In this document: in pieces, positions 9,055 through 18,200 of the stretch
Layout of the letters: each line of letters starts with the position of its first letter
Position numbering within the stretch: the stretch's first letter is position 1
DNA from: SAR324 cluster bacterium
GTDB taxonomy: Bacteria; SAR324; JACQKK01
DNA: 64,000 nucleotides
Reading direction: 5' to 3'
NCBI GenBank assembly: GCA_022574555.1
Contig: JACZRV010000005.1
Location: 1-64,000, forward strand
Translations under genes and position numbers: made by a program
Notes under the pieces: model-generated
Databases searched by the model: none
Seen by the model: the letters and a program-made list of their open reading frames with translations, nothing else
What the model was told of the DNA's origin: nothing

Positions 9055-9519
9055 TTGAGATGCTATTGGTAAATAATGACGCTCAAGTATCAGGGATGCG
9101 GAATATCTCTGGAAATTCATTGGCACAAATGCCTAAGCCGCACGTTTCCGTTCTTTATTAATTAATACTAACAATGGATTAACTGATCATGAAATGGGGG
9201 ATTGGCGTTATTTCGGCCTCCCAAATAGCCTTTCCGCAACCTGTCAGGAGTCATTCATTCTCTCGCCCACGAGGAAACCCGTGAGCGTCGTCACGGATCG
9301 AGCGGCCGGCGGCTAGAAATAGGCCCAGGTCACGGGCCGGTGGCGGCCCCGTAGGCCGTGCGCGGTTATCCGATCCCGGTCCTGCGCATTGCGGCTTGAC
9401 GAGTATCCGGTGAGACGATACCCAAGTAATCCAAAGTACCGAAGGTGGAACCCGCTGCCCCTGGGGAAAACCGAGACCGAGGCATGCCACCTCAGCATAT
9501 ACGGTAGAAGGAGAAGTCC
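9055..9519. other. Intergenic region carrying dispersed repeat copy B
   Basis: No gene is recognised. It contains the second copy of the 39-bp repeat (9392-9430) and ends with the strong ribosome binding site of the ferredoxin gene (AAGGAG about 9508-9513). An AT-rich segment at 9155-9195 may hold promoter elements, which is a guess. Confidence 0.4.
9392..9430 (+). repeat. 39-bp dispersed palindromic repeat, copy B
   Basis: Second copy of the element at 7093-7131, same orientation, four differences. Flanking sequence is not shared beyond about 10 bp, which marks the 39 bp as the unit. Confidence 0.75.
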
Positions 9520-9834
9520 ATGACATATACCGTCACCGCTTATTGCGATGGCTGCAAATACACCGATTGCGTCGAGGTCTGCCCGGTTGAGGCTTTCCAC
9601 GAAGGGCCCACGATGCTCTACATCAATCCGGAAACCTGCATCGACTGCGATGTTTGTGTGGCAACGTGCCCGGTGGAAGCGATCTATCCGGAGGATCAGG
9701 TGCCGGAGAAGTGGGCCGATTACACCCGCATCAACGCCGAGGAATGCGAGAAATATCCAACCATCTCGGTGCAAGTGGATCCGCTTCCGGATGCCAAGAC
9801 CCTGGAGGAACTGCAGGCCGCCGAAGGGGGGTGA
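9520..9834 (+). CDS. fdxA: 7Fe ferredoxin (3Fe-4S/4Fe-4S), FdxA type
   Basis: A 104-aa soluble electron carrier. Eight cysteines are placed as in FdxA: C9, C12, C17, C21 in the first half (CDGCKYTDCVEVCP) and C40, C43, C46, C50 in the second (CIDCDVCVATCP). The CX2CX4CX3CP form of the first half is the one that builds the 3Fe-4S and part of the 4Fe-4S cluster. The C-terminal half after residue 55 is the usual FdxA extension. The start has a strong AAGGAG. Length is typical (about 107). Its partner is unknown; the crotonase genes start 190 bp downstream on the same strand. Confidence 0.93.
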   Translation: MTYTVTAYCDGCKYTDCVEVCPVEAFHEGPTMLYINPETCIDCDVCVATCPVEAIYPEDQVPEKWADYTRINAEECEKYPTISVQVDPLPDAKTLEELQAAEGG

Positions 9835-10027
9835 GCCTGGCCGCGGGGATTCTCATTGAAGGCAGCCCCACGCCGTTTTTCAATTGTGCCGCGCATCCCC
9901 GCTCCTTCGGGCGCAACGCCACGGAATACGAGGACTGTCGCGGCATCTTTCCCGGAATCCGAAGCCGCAGGGCACAAATCACGGCGGCTGAAGGTGCAGG
10001 GGGAACAATCGAACTCGAGGATGGGCC

Positions 10028-10807
10028 ATGGCCTACGAATTCATCACGTCCGCAACCAGCGATCGCATCACCACGATCACCATCAACCGGCCCGAGGTGA
10101 TGAATGCGCTTCACCCGCCGGCCAGCGAGGAATTGGGCCAAGCTTTCGACGCTTTCCGCGACGACGATGACGCCTGGGTGGCCATCATCACGGGGGCAGG
10201 CCAAAAGGCGTTCAGCGCCGGCAATGACCTAAAGGTTGCGGCGGCGGGTCAGAAATTTCCCGATGTCAAGTGGAGCGGCGGATTCGGCGGGATCACGGAC
10301 CGTCACGATTTGACCAAGCCGGTAATCGCCGCGATGAACGGGGTGGCCCTCGGCGGCGGATTCGAGATCGCTCTGGCCTGCGACATCATCATCGCCTCGG
10401 AGAATGCCACCATGGGTCTCCCGGAGCCCCGGGTGGGTTTGGTCGCGGGTGCGGGCGGTATGCAGCGTCTCCCCCGGATGATCCCGATCAAGGTCGCCAT
10501 GGGCATGATGCTGCGCGGGAAACCCATCGACGCCCAAGAGGCCTACCGGCTGGGGATCGCCAACGTCGTCGTCCCCCAATCCGATCTGATCCCCACGGCC
10601 CGCCAATGGGCCGCGGAGATCCTGGAATGCGCCCCCCTCTCGGTTCGGCTGACCAAGCAGACGGCGCTGGCCAGCTACCACATGGCGCTCGAGGAGGCGA
10701 TGCACCATCACCCGCCGATGTTTGAATCCTGGCTCCATTCCGAGGACTATGTGGAAGGACCCAGGGCATTCGCCGAAAAACGAAAACCGAACTGGAAAGG
10801 CCGCTGA
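10028..10807 (+). CDS. Enoyl-CoA hydratase/isomerase family protein
   Basis: A 259-aa crotonase-fold enzyme. Both classical hydratase glutamates are present: E113 in ALGGGFEIALACD and E133 in GLPEPRVG, 20 residues apart as in crotonase. The first oxyanion-hole segment is FSAGNDLK at about 62-69 and the second is the GGG run at 110-112. It should hydrate 2-enoyl-CoAs or act on a related acyl-CoA. A GAGG ribosome binding site precedes the ATG. The next gene is a second crotonase 78 bp downstream, so they are probably cotranscribed for fatty acid, branched-chain or aromatic acid breakdown. Confidence 0.9.
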   Translation: MAYEFITSATSDRITTITINRPEVMNALHPPASEELGQAFDAFRDDDDAWVAIITGAGQKAFSAGNDLKVAAAGQKFPDVKWSGGFGGITDRHDLTKPVIAAMNGVALGGGFEIALACDIIIASENATMGLPEPRVGLVAGAGGMQRLPRMIPIKVAMGMMLRGKPIDAQEAYRLGIANVVVPQSDLIPTARQWAAEILECAPLSVRLTKQTALASYHMALEEAMHHHPPMFESWLHSEDYVEGPRAFAEKRKPNWKGR

Positions 10808-10813
10808 CGGGCA

Positions 10814-10849
10814 CTCAGCAGAGCCCTCAGCAGAGTACTCAGCAGAGCA
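10814..10849 (+). repeat. 12-bp tandem repeat, 3 copies
   Basis: Three adjacent copies of CTCAGCAGAG plus two variable bases, in the gap between the two crotonase genes and 36 bp before the second start codon. Confidence 0.85.
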
Positions 10850-10885
10850 CCAAGCACCGGCCAGACGCTCCGATCGAGGAACCCT

Positions 10886-11692
10886 ATGACCGAATACAAA
10901 GACATCCGGCTGGAGATCGATGCCGGCATCGCCGTGTTGACGATCAACCTGCCCGACTCCCGCAATCCCATCAGTGGCGCGAACACCATCGACGAGATCG
11001 AGAGGGCGTGTCATCAGGTGCAATACGACGATTCGGTATCCGCCATGATCATCACCGGCGCCGGCTCTGCGTTTTCCGCCGGGGGAAACATCAAGGATAT
11101 GCGGAAGCGGGCCGAGGGATTCGGCGGCATTCCCGTGGAGGTGGCCGAGTCCTACCGGCGGGGAATTCAGCGGATTCCTCTCGCCGTCGACGCGATCGAC
11201 GTGCCTGTAATCGCCGCGGTCAACGGCGCAGCCATCGGTGCCGGATGCGATCTGGTGATGATGTGCGATATCCGCATCGCTTCCACCAAGGCCAAGCTGG
11301 GCGAGACCTTCCTCAATCTGGGGATCATCCCCGGCGACGGAGGGGCGTGGTTCCTCACCCGGCAGATCGGATACCAGGCGGCGGCACATCTCACGTTCAC
11401 CGCCCGTGTCATCGACGCCGAAGAGGCCCTCAAACTGGGGCTCGTCTGGCAGGTGGTCGAGCCGGACGATCTGATGCCCGAGGCGATGAGTCTGGCCCGC
11501 ACCATAGCGGACAAACCCCCCCAGGCGCTGCGCATGGCCAAGCGTCTGCTCAAAATGAGCCAGCGCATGGGGCTCAAGGATTTCCTCGATGTCTGCGCCG
11601 GATACCAGGCGCTAGCCCATCATACCGAGGACCATCGCGAAGCGCTGGAAGCCTTCTTCGAAAAGCGCACGCCCCGATACCAAGGGCGCTAG
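10886..11692 (+). CDS. Crotonase-family protein with altered active site
   Basis: A 268-aa crotonase-fold protein. The first oxyanion segment is FSAGGNIKDM at about 63-72. At the two positions where hydratases carry glutamates it has D122 (GAGCDLVMMCD) and F142 (GETFLNLG), with a nearby E140 and D151 in the PGDGGAW segment. Such changes are common in crotonase subfamilies that act as isomerases, hydrolases or ring-modifying enzymes, so a plain hydratase role is unlikely. GAGGAA precedes the start. It follows the first crotonase in what looks like one transcript. Confidence 0.88.
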   Translation: MTEYKDIRLEIDAGIAVLTINLPDSRNPISGANTIDEIERACHQVQYDDSVSAMIITGAGSAFSAGGNIKDMRKRAEGFGGIPVEVAESYRRGIQRIPLAVDAIDVPVIAAVNGAAIGAGCDLVMMCDIRIASTKAKLGETFLNLGIIPGDGGAWFLTRQIGYQAAAHLTFTARVIDAEEALKLGLVWQVVEPDDLMPEAMSLARTIADKPPQALRMAKRLLKMSQRMGLKDFLDVCAGYQALAHHTEDHREALEAFFEKRTPRYQGR

Positions 11693-11876
11693 TTTTCCCA
11701 TGCGGAACAGACGGCCGCAATTTACCGTGGGCAGATAATCGGCGGGACGGGTTCCCCTTGATCTGCTGGGAAAGACCGCCCTGCTCACCGCTGCCGGCCG
11801 GGGATCGGAAGAGCCATCGGCATCGCAACGGCACCGGCGCCCGCCGCGCGGCTAATCCTTGTCGTGCGATTTCCGG

Positions 11877-12581
11877 CTAATCCCTTTCCCACGATCGCGC
11901 GCCGAAGCCCCATACCACCAATACGCCGGCCAGCAGTACGGCCTGAAATATCTGGTAGTAGCCCAGCCGTCTGAGTTCGAGCTCGTAGTAAGCCAGGAGT
12001 TGGGGCACGAGTTCCAGCCGGGCCAGGCTGGCCAGACCGGTATCCAGGTTTTCCCCGCGCTCCAGGTGAGCCAGCACTTTTTCCACTAGAGAACGGTCTT
12101 CCGGATTCATCTGAACGAAAAAGCGGGCCCGGGCCAGGGGGGCGTATGCTCCGGGTGTGGGGCTCAAGGCGAGGTTTGGATTTTCTTTCAGAAGCCGGGC
12201 GTCCCCTTCCATCAATTCGACAAAGCTGTACCCGGCTCCGAGCACCCAGCCCCAAGTCAAGATGGCCAGGGCCAATCCCGCCGTCGGGTTGCGGAGCGGC
12301 GTGGGCGCCAGGCGGACGATGAGATAGGCTGCAAGCGCGCCCCAAAGGATCCACACGCCAGTGGGATCGCCCAGGATTTCCCGGTACGGACCCCGCAGGA
12401 AGAAGATAGAGTGGTAGACGGCCGTGAAGAGCAGCCACAGTGCGACGCCGTCGCTGAGCCAAAGATGGCGGAATACACGGGCGATTCCCTCGTTGAATCC
12501 CAGCCAAGCCATCCCCAGGATCAAGAAAAGGCTGGTGGCCAACACGAAAGCCCACACGACGGAATAGGGTGCAAGGATCAT
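11877..12581 (-). CDS. Unknown multi-pass membrane protein
   Basis: I do not recognise this 234-aa protein. It has about five hydrophobic segments (near residues 5-30, 42-62, 70-92, 98-118) and a last one near 208-228 that ends in a short basic/acidic tail. A soluble stretch of about 85 residues (120-205) is rich in Leu, Ala, Glu and Arg and likely helical. It is convergent with the second crotonase and lies downstream of the acyl-CoA dehydrogenase on the same strand, separated by a 30-bp tandem duplication. Confidence 0.65.
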   Translation of the reverse strand: MILAPYSVVWAFVLATSLFLILGMAWLGFNEGIARVFRHLWLSDGVALWLLFTAVYHSIFFLRGPYREILGDPTGVWILWGALAAYLIVRLAPTPLRNPTAGLALAILTWGWVLGAGYSFVELMEGDARLLKENPNLALSPTPGAYAPLARARFFVQMNPEDRSLVEKVLAHLERGENLDTGLASLARLELVPQLLAYYELELRRLGYYQIFQAVLLAGVLVVWGFGARSWERD

Positions 12582-12606
12582 TTCGGCTCGCCGGAAATCC
12601 GGGCGG

Positions 12607-12666
12607 CAGAGACTCGCCCTTGCATCGCGGCGGGAACAGAGGCGCGCCCTTGCATCGCGGTGAGAT
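12607..12666 (+). repeat. 30-bp direct tandem duplication
   Basis: Two adjacent near-identical units (12607-12636 and 12637-12666) sharing CGCCCTTGCATCGCGG. It sits between the acyl-CoA dehydrogenase stop and the membrane protein start. Confidence 0.85.
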
Positions 12667-12684
12667 TAGAGCTCAGCAGCAGGA

Positions 12685-13821
12685 TCAATACCCCTTCAGC
12701 CGTGCGTAGCGGTCCCGGTGGTAGGTGGAATCGCCCAGGGTGACTTCGGCGGCATGGGCGCGTTTGAAATAGAATCCGATGTCATGCTCGTCGGTCATGC
12801 CGATCCCGCCGTGCATCTGCAGCGACTCGTTGGCGATCACGTGGAACGCATCGTTACAGCGGGCCTTGGCCGTCGAGACCGCCGCCTGGGCATCTTCCAG
12901 CTTTTCGTCGAGGGCCATGGCGGCGTAATAGACTGCCGACCGGGCCAGCTCGGTTTGCACGTATTCGTCCGCCGCCCGGTGCTTGAGGGCCTGGAACGAG
13001 CCGATGGGAACGCCAAACTGCTCCCGGGTTTTCAGGTATTCCAGGGTCATGCGAAACGCCTCGACCATGCCGCCCAGCATCTCGCCACACAGCCCCACGG
13101 AGGCCCAATCCAGAACGCCATCCAATACCGTCCCGCCTTGGCCCGATTCGCCCAGCCTGTCGCCGTCGTCCACCTTCACGCCGTCCAGCTTCATCACGTA
13201 GCGCTTGCGGCAGTCCATGCCGGGGATATCGGTGAGGGTCACTCCGTCGGCTTTCGGATCCACCAGGAACAGGGTGATGCCGTCGATGGTGCGCTGCGCT
13301 CCGCCGGTGCGCGCCGAAACCACCACCCGATCGGCCACCGCGGCATCGGGGACGAATGTCTTTTCGCCGCTCAGCACCCAGCTGCCGCCGTTTTGCCGGG
13401 CGCTGGTCGTCACGTCAAACGGGTCGTGCCGGGCCTGGCGCTCCAGATAGGCCAACGACAGGAAGCGCTCGCCGTTCACCATCGCCGGCAGCAACGCCTT
13501 TTGCTGGTCATCGTTGCCCGCCCGCAGAATGGCCATGCCACCCAGCAGCACAGTGGCCAGCATCGGCTCGGGCAGCAGGCCACGCCCCAATTCCTCCATG
13601 ACCACGATGGTTTCCACGGCACCCATATCCGCCCCCCCCAAGGATTCCGGATAGGCCATACCCAGCCAACCGAGCTCGGCCATCTTGCGCCAAAGATCCC
13701 GGGAAAAACCGGTTTCGTCCTCGCGCAGAGCCCGCACGCGGCTCAATGGCGATTCCCGTTTGACGAATTCGGCCGCGCTGGCCTGGAGCATCTGCTGCTC
13801 GTCGGAAAGGGCGAAGTTCAT
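12685..13821 (-). CDS. Acyl-CoA dehydrogenase
   Basis: A 378-aa FAD enzyme that desaturates acyl-CoA and feeds electrons to electron-transfer flavoprotein. The three ACAD parts are visible: N-terminal helical domain (1-115) opening with FALSDEQQML, a beta domain with WVLSGEKTFVPDA at about 150, and a C-terminal helical domain with MHGGIGMTDEHDIGFYFKRA near the end. The catalytic base position cannot be fixed without an alignment. The substrate is unknown. GAGGA lies upstream of ATG 13821. With the two crotonases it suggests a beta-oxidation-like pathway. Confidence 0.92.
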   Translation of the reverse strand: MNFALSDEQQMLQASAAEFVKRESPLSRVRALREDETGFSRDLWRKMAELGWLGMAYPESLGGADMGAVETIVVMEELGRGLLPEPMLATVLLGGMAILRAGNDDQQKALLPAMVNGERFLSLAYLERQARHDPFDVTTSARQNGGSWVLSGEKTFVPDAAVADRVVVSARTGGAQRTIDGITLFLVDPKADGVTLTDIPGMDCRKRYVMKLDGVKVDDGDRLGESGQGGTVLDGVLDWASVGLCGEMLGGMVEAFRMTLEYLKTREQFGVPIGSFQALKHRAADEYVQTELARSAVYYAAMALDEKLEDAQAAVSTAKARCNDAFHVIANESLQMHGGIGMTDEHDIGFYFKRAHAAEVTLGDSTYHRDRYARLKGY

Positions 13822-14038
13822 AGGGCGATGTATCCTCGGGTGGTTTTGATATCAATGGGGCAAGTGACGGAATCGGCATCCGTTGCTTATGAGCCACTAT
13901 GGTCCTATGATAATACGACAAGGGCACGGGTGACACGGTGATATTCTGCCTGCCGTAGCACACGCGGCTCGACTGCGTGGAGCGCCATGTGGGGTTCATG
14001 GCAGGCCCCACCTCGTGTCCTTTCACTTCGTCGTTCCT

Positions 14039-14419
14039 TCATGTCAGTTCTTTGCGCAAAATCTGACCGCGACGTCTTAGGCGTATCCGCTCACGTTCAT
14101 TCGCCCGCTGGTAGCTGACCACATACAGCTCATCGCGTTGCCGTGTCGATTTGAGCACTGCCTTCATTAATCGCGTGTGGGAAAGGAAGAATACCAGGCG
14201 CAGGCCGCCCTGTTGGATCACTTCGCCGCGGGCGATCACGTCGGGTAATAAGGCGTACTCCTCGGCATCCAGCTCCGGGTGGTTCCTTTTTTGCTTGGCC
14301 ATCGTCGCTGCGGAGAGGTACACGGTACGGGATTTGGCTCCGAAAAGAGCCGCAAGCTCGTCGTCCAATACAGCAACGGAAAGGGTGCCTCTCGGTTCAC
14401 GCAACCATCTTCGCAGCAT
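14039..14419 (-). CDS. PBECR-like orphan nuclease-fold protein
   Basis: A 126-aa protein resembling the PBECR domains (phage-associated barnase/EndoU/colicin/RelE-like nucleases) that usually end large phage or polyvalent proteins. Recognisable elements are VYLSAATMAKQKRNHPELDA and YALLPDVIARGEVIQQGG, followed by a beta-rich VVSYQRAN segment. Family members are thought to be toxin-like RNases; no catalytic residue can be assigned here. No antitoxin-like gene is adjacent, which is unusual for a free toxin. The neighbours are unrelated housekeeping genes, so it may be a domesticated phage domain. Confidence 0.55.
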   Translation of the reverse strand: MLRRWLREPRGTLSVAVLDDELAALFGAKSRTVYLSAATMAKQKRNHPELDAEEYALLPDVIARGEVIQQGGLRLVFFLSHTRLMKAVLKSTRQRDELYVVSYQRANERERIRLRRRGQILRKELT

Positions 14420-14707
14420 CGCTTCACCGTTTATCTATGCGCGGCGCGGCCGGGTGTCAAGCCGGTGGGCAATCCATCCCTGACGAACAGCCCCCACCAC
14501 GGAGATTCTGATTTACAGTTGAAATCCCCCGCGTATCCAGGCCAGAATACGCAATACCGGGAACGGATCGTACAGAATCCTACCGGCCCCCATACGCGTT
14601 GGCCGCCCCGATGCGGCACGTCCGGTGCGGCCGCCGGCCCATCGGCCCTTCGCCGCCGAGGCCAGCCGGCCCCGGCTTATCGAATCTTCGCGGAATGCTC
14701 AATTGGA
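14420..14707. other. Intergenic region between divergent genes
   Basis: No gene, repeat or RNA recognised. It must carry the promoter of the rightward 62-aa/YggU/TPR set. Confidence 0.4.
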
Positions 14708-14896
14708 ATGGATCAACGATACGTCGATACCGTACGCGCCATGAAGGTCGTCCTCAACAACCTGAACCACTTGGACTCCGAGGTCACCGCCGGCCAAAGG
14801 CGAGAGCTGGAGCGGCTCATCCGTCGCTTGCAGGATGGGTTGGACCATTTTCTGGAGGCCGGCCGGGATGAAGGACTCTGGATCGGCAACGAGTGA
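14708..14896 (+). CDS. Small helical protein of unknown function
   Basis: A 62-aa protein predicted to be nearly all helix, with the conserved-looking core VRAMKVVLNNLNHLDSEVTA. The ATG at 14708 is preferred because upstream residues in the same frame look like untranslated sequence. Its 3' end overlaps the start of the DUF167 gene by 29 bp, so expression is linked. No function can be given. Confidence 0.55.
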   Translation: MDQRYVDTVRAMKVVLNNLNHLDSEVTAGQRRELERLIRRLQDGLDHFLEAGRDEGLWIGNE

Positions 14897-15209
14897 TCGG
14901 CGCGACAATCCGCCCTATCGATACCAAGACGGCAGGGTGGTCCTCATCCTTCGGGTTCAGCCGGGCGCGGCCAGCACCGAATGGGGCGGCTCATACGGCG
15001 GGCGGGCGCTGCGGCTGAAAGTGGCCGCACCCGCTTTGGACGGCAAGGCCAATCGGGTTCTGCTGCGATTTCTGGCCAAGACCTTCGGGGTCGCGCCGAG
15101 CCGGGTCGTCCTCAACCGGGGCGAGCACGCCCGCACCAAAACCGTGACTATCCACAACGTGACCTTGCACCGATGGAAGGAATTTTTCACGCAATGGGAA
15201 TCCGCCTGA
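14868..15209 (+). CDS. DUF167/YggU-family protein
   Basis: A 113-aa protein of the DUF167 family. The core RVQPGAASTEWGGSYGGRALRLKVAAP and the KANRVLLRFLAKTFGVAPS segment match the small alpha/beta YggU fold; the family role is not established. The chosen ATG lies inside the preceding 62-aa gene; an earlier in-frame codon at 14835 would add residues that look like that gene read in another frame. Its end overlaps the start of the large TPR gene by 16 bp. Confidence 0.85.
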   Translation: MKDSGSATSDRRDNPPYRYQDGRVVLILRVQPGAASTEWGGSYGGRALRLKVAAPALDGKANRVLLRFLAKTFGVAPSRVVLNRGEHARTKTVTIHNVTLHRWKEFFTQWESA

Positions 15210-18200
15210 GTGTTGCAGGCCGCAACAGGCGGCTGGGATCGAGGTTGGTCCGGCATTGTGCGCGCTGGGGCGCGGTCTGCATGCTGCTGCTGGCCTGCTT
15301 GCACCCGTCCTTGGCAGAAGTGAATGCCGCAACGATCCCCACCCTGGCCGAAGTCGGCATGATCGATGCGGTGCGGCGTTCCACCCACGAATCCCGGCAC
15401 CAGGCCGCGGCCGATGCGGCCGAAGCGTACCTGCAGGCCTTCCCACAGGGCAAATACTCCGGCGAGGCAATCCTGGCGCTGGCAGAGGCATTGGAGGCCA
15501 TCGGCCATTCCGACGCCGCGCTGGTGGCATACGACCGGCTGGCGGAATCCCCGGGGGAAAGTCCCTTCCGGGAGTATGCGCTCGCCGGCAGCATTCGGCT
15601 GCTGCGCAAGAAGGGTAGCGTGGACAAGGCGCAACAGCGGTTGAACGAACTCCTCGACGCCTATCCCCGCAGCCTCACGCGGCCCAAGGCCCAACTTTGG
15701 CAGGGGGAGCTGAGTGCCGAAGCTGGAGACCCCCAGGGTGTGATCAATTCGCTCGCCGGTCTGCCCCGTGGCGAGTTGAAAACCGGCGGAGACCAGGCCA
15801 CTTACGACCGCATCATGGCCATGGCCCATGTGGAAATTGGAAGACGGCAGGAGGCTCAGCCGTTTCTGGCCCGCTATTTGGCCGCGGACGATTCCCCGCA
15901 ACACAAGGCGCCGGTGCTCATGTTTCTGGCTGCGGAGGCACGTCAGGGGAAGCAATGGGCGGCCGCCCGCGACTATTACAGCGAAGTGACCGACCGCTAC
16001 CCGTATCCGCCGGAATTGGGTGAAGCCCTTTACTGGCGGGCTGAATTGCATGCCCGTACCGTTCTTGCCGAGGCCACTGCCGATGATAAGGAGCGGGTGC
16101 GCTCCGCTTCCGTCGCGTATTTCAGCGCCTACCTGGATGCCGGCGAGGAGCGGTATCGCGAACGTGCGCTGCACCGAAGGGCCGCTCTGCTTGCCGAGGC
16201 GGGCCGTTACGAGGAGGCCTTGGCGGATTATGACAAGCTGATCGGCTACGATCCCGACCTTAGGAACGACCCGGCGATCATCAGCGCGCGTGCCGCCATA
16301 CTGAAGAATCTGCAACGGGTGGATGAAGCCGTCGTCCTTCTCGGCGAGGCGGCGCGCAACGAATCCATTACCCAAACGGATAGAAAAGGCCTGCTGGTGG
16401 AGGAAGTCCGGGTGCACTACGATCGCCAGGAATGCAGCGAGGTGTTGCGGCTGCTGCAACCCCTGCCCGTCTTCGAGAATGCCGGCCAGCGGAACCAGGC
16501 GATGTTCATGCGGGGATTTTGTCTCTATCGCGAGGGGCGGTGGGACAAGGCCACCTGGGACCTTGAATACCTGGTGAACGATCCTCAATACCAGGATCTG
16601 GTGTGGGCGCCGCTCATCGATGCCTACGAGCGCTCCGGCTACCACTCCCGGCTGGTGCATTTGATCGAGGAAAGGTTGCAGCGTGGCGGCGTCGCTTCCT
16701 CTCCGGATATCTATCGCCTGCTGGCGCGAAGCTACGAGAATCTGGACCAACCGGCCCAGGTGCTCGCTATATACAGCAAGCTCGAAGCCCTGGACCCCAA
16801 CGCTCTCGACGATCCCGATGCCAGGATCAGGCTGGGCAAGGCCGAGGAAGCCCTGGGTCGTCCCGGCCGTGCAAAAAGCCACTATGAGGCCGCCCTGGGC
16901 TATCAGCTTAGGGGAGAACCCGCGGCTCCCTATTATCGCCAAACCTTGGATCGGCTTCACAGCATCTATCAACGGGCGGGGGAATGGGAGGCACTTGTAG
17001 CGCTGAACAGGGAGGCCGGGGAGATCCTCACCGATCCGTCGGATCGGGAAGCCCTGGCCGCCGCGAATATCGAGGCCTATATCGGTTGGGGCAAATCGGA
17101 GATGGATTGGGGCCGCTTCGCCGTCGCTGCCCAACATTACGAGTCGGCCAGGGAACTCGTGCCGCCCGATCGCAATCAGGTGCGCCTCGAGGTATTGGCC
17201 CTGCTGGGAGAAGCTTACCGCCAAGGCGGGCGGCAGGAGCAAGGAACGGCGCGGTACGAGCTGGAGTTGCAGACGGCCCGGGATCCCCTGTACCGGCTGC
17301 GGATCTCCATCGCCTTGGCGGACTACTACCGGGATTGGGGCGATGCCCTCGTGGGCGAAGCGCAAAGCGAAGAATCGGCCCGGCTCTACGAGAAAGCGCT
17401 GCAATATTTGCCCGAGCAGCAATGGGAAGCACGCTACCGCATTCTGCTCAAGCTGGACCCCATCTATCGGCAGCGAGGCGAGACGAGCAAACTCATCGCT
17501 TATCTGGAGGCTATCGAGCCGACCGTAACGGACTCTGATTTTCGCGTAAATTTGAAAAAATATCGCACCCGGCTGTATCGCGATCGCGCTCTGGAGTCTG
17601 CAAAACAAGGCGATATGGATGCCGCGATGGCCGACTTCGATCGGGCGGCGGCGTTGCTCGAACCCGGCGACTGGCAGGGGCGTTACGAATTGATCGTCGC
17701 CAAGGAAGGGGTGTTGGGGCTCGCTCAGCGATATGAAGCGCAGTTGGCCCTCCTGCGGGAAGCGATCGAGCTTGCGCCCGATCCGATCGAACGGGATAAA
17801 TTGCGTCTGAGATCCATTGCCGCGCGGATCGGCTGGGGGGAGCATCTCCTGTCCCAGAGCGATACCGAGGGTGCATTGGCCCAGTATGGGGCTGCGCGGG
17901 AAGCGTTGCAGATCGGGGATTGGGAACCCCGCCGCGATATCGTTTTGGCCATGACCGAAGTCCACAAGGTCAAGGGCGAGTTCCAGCCCCGGTTGGATTT
18001 GCTTGAGGAGGTTCTCCCCCTTGCCCCCGCCGGAGAGGAGAGGGCGATGATTCGTGCCGCGATGGTGGGCGTGTACCACGAGTGGGGCCAAAGTCTGCAG
18101 GAGAGGCAAGAGAGTACCGAGGCGGGATTGGCGCTTGAAAAATACCGGATGGCCCTCGATCTGCTGGATCGCTCCGAGTGGCGGCGCCGTTACCAGGTGG

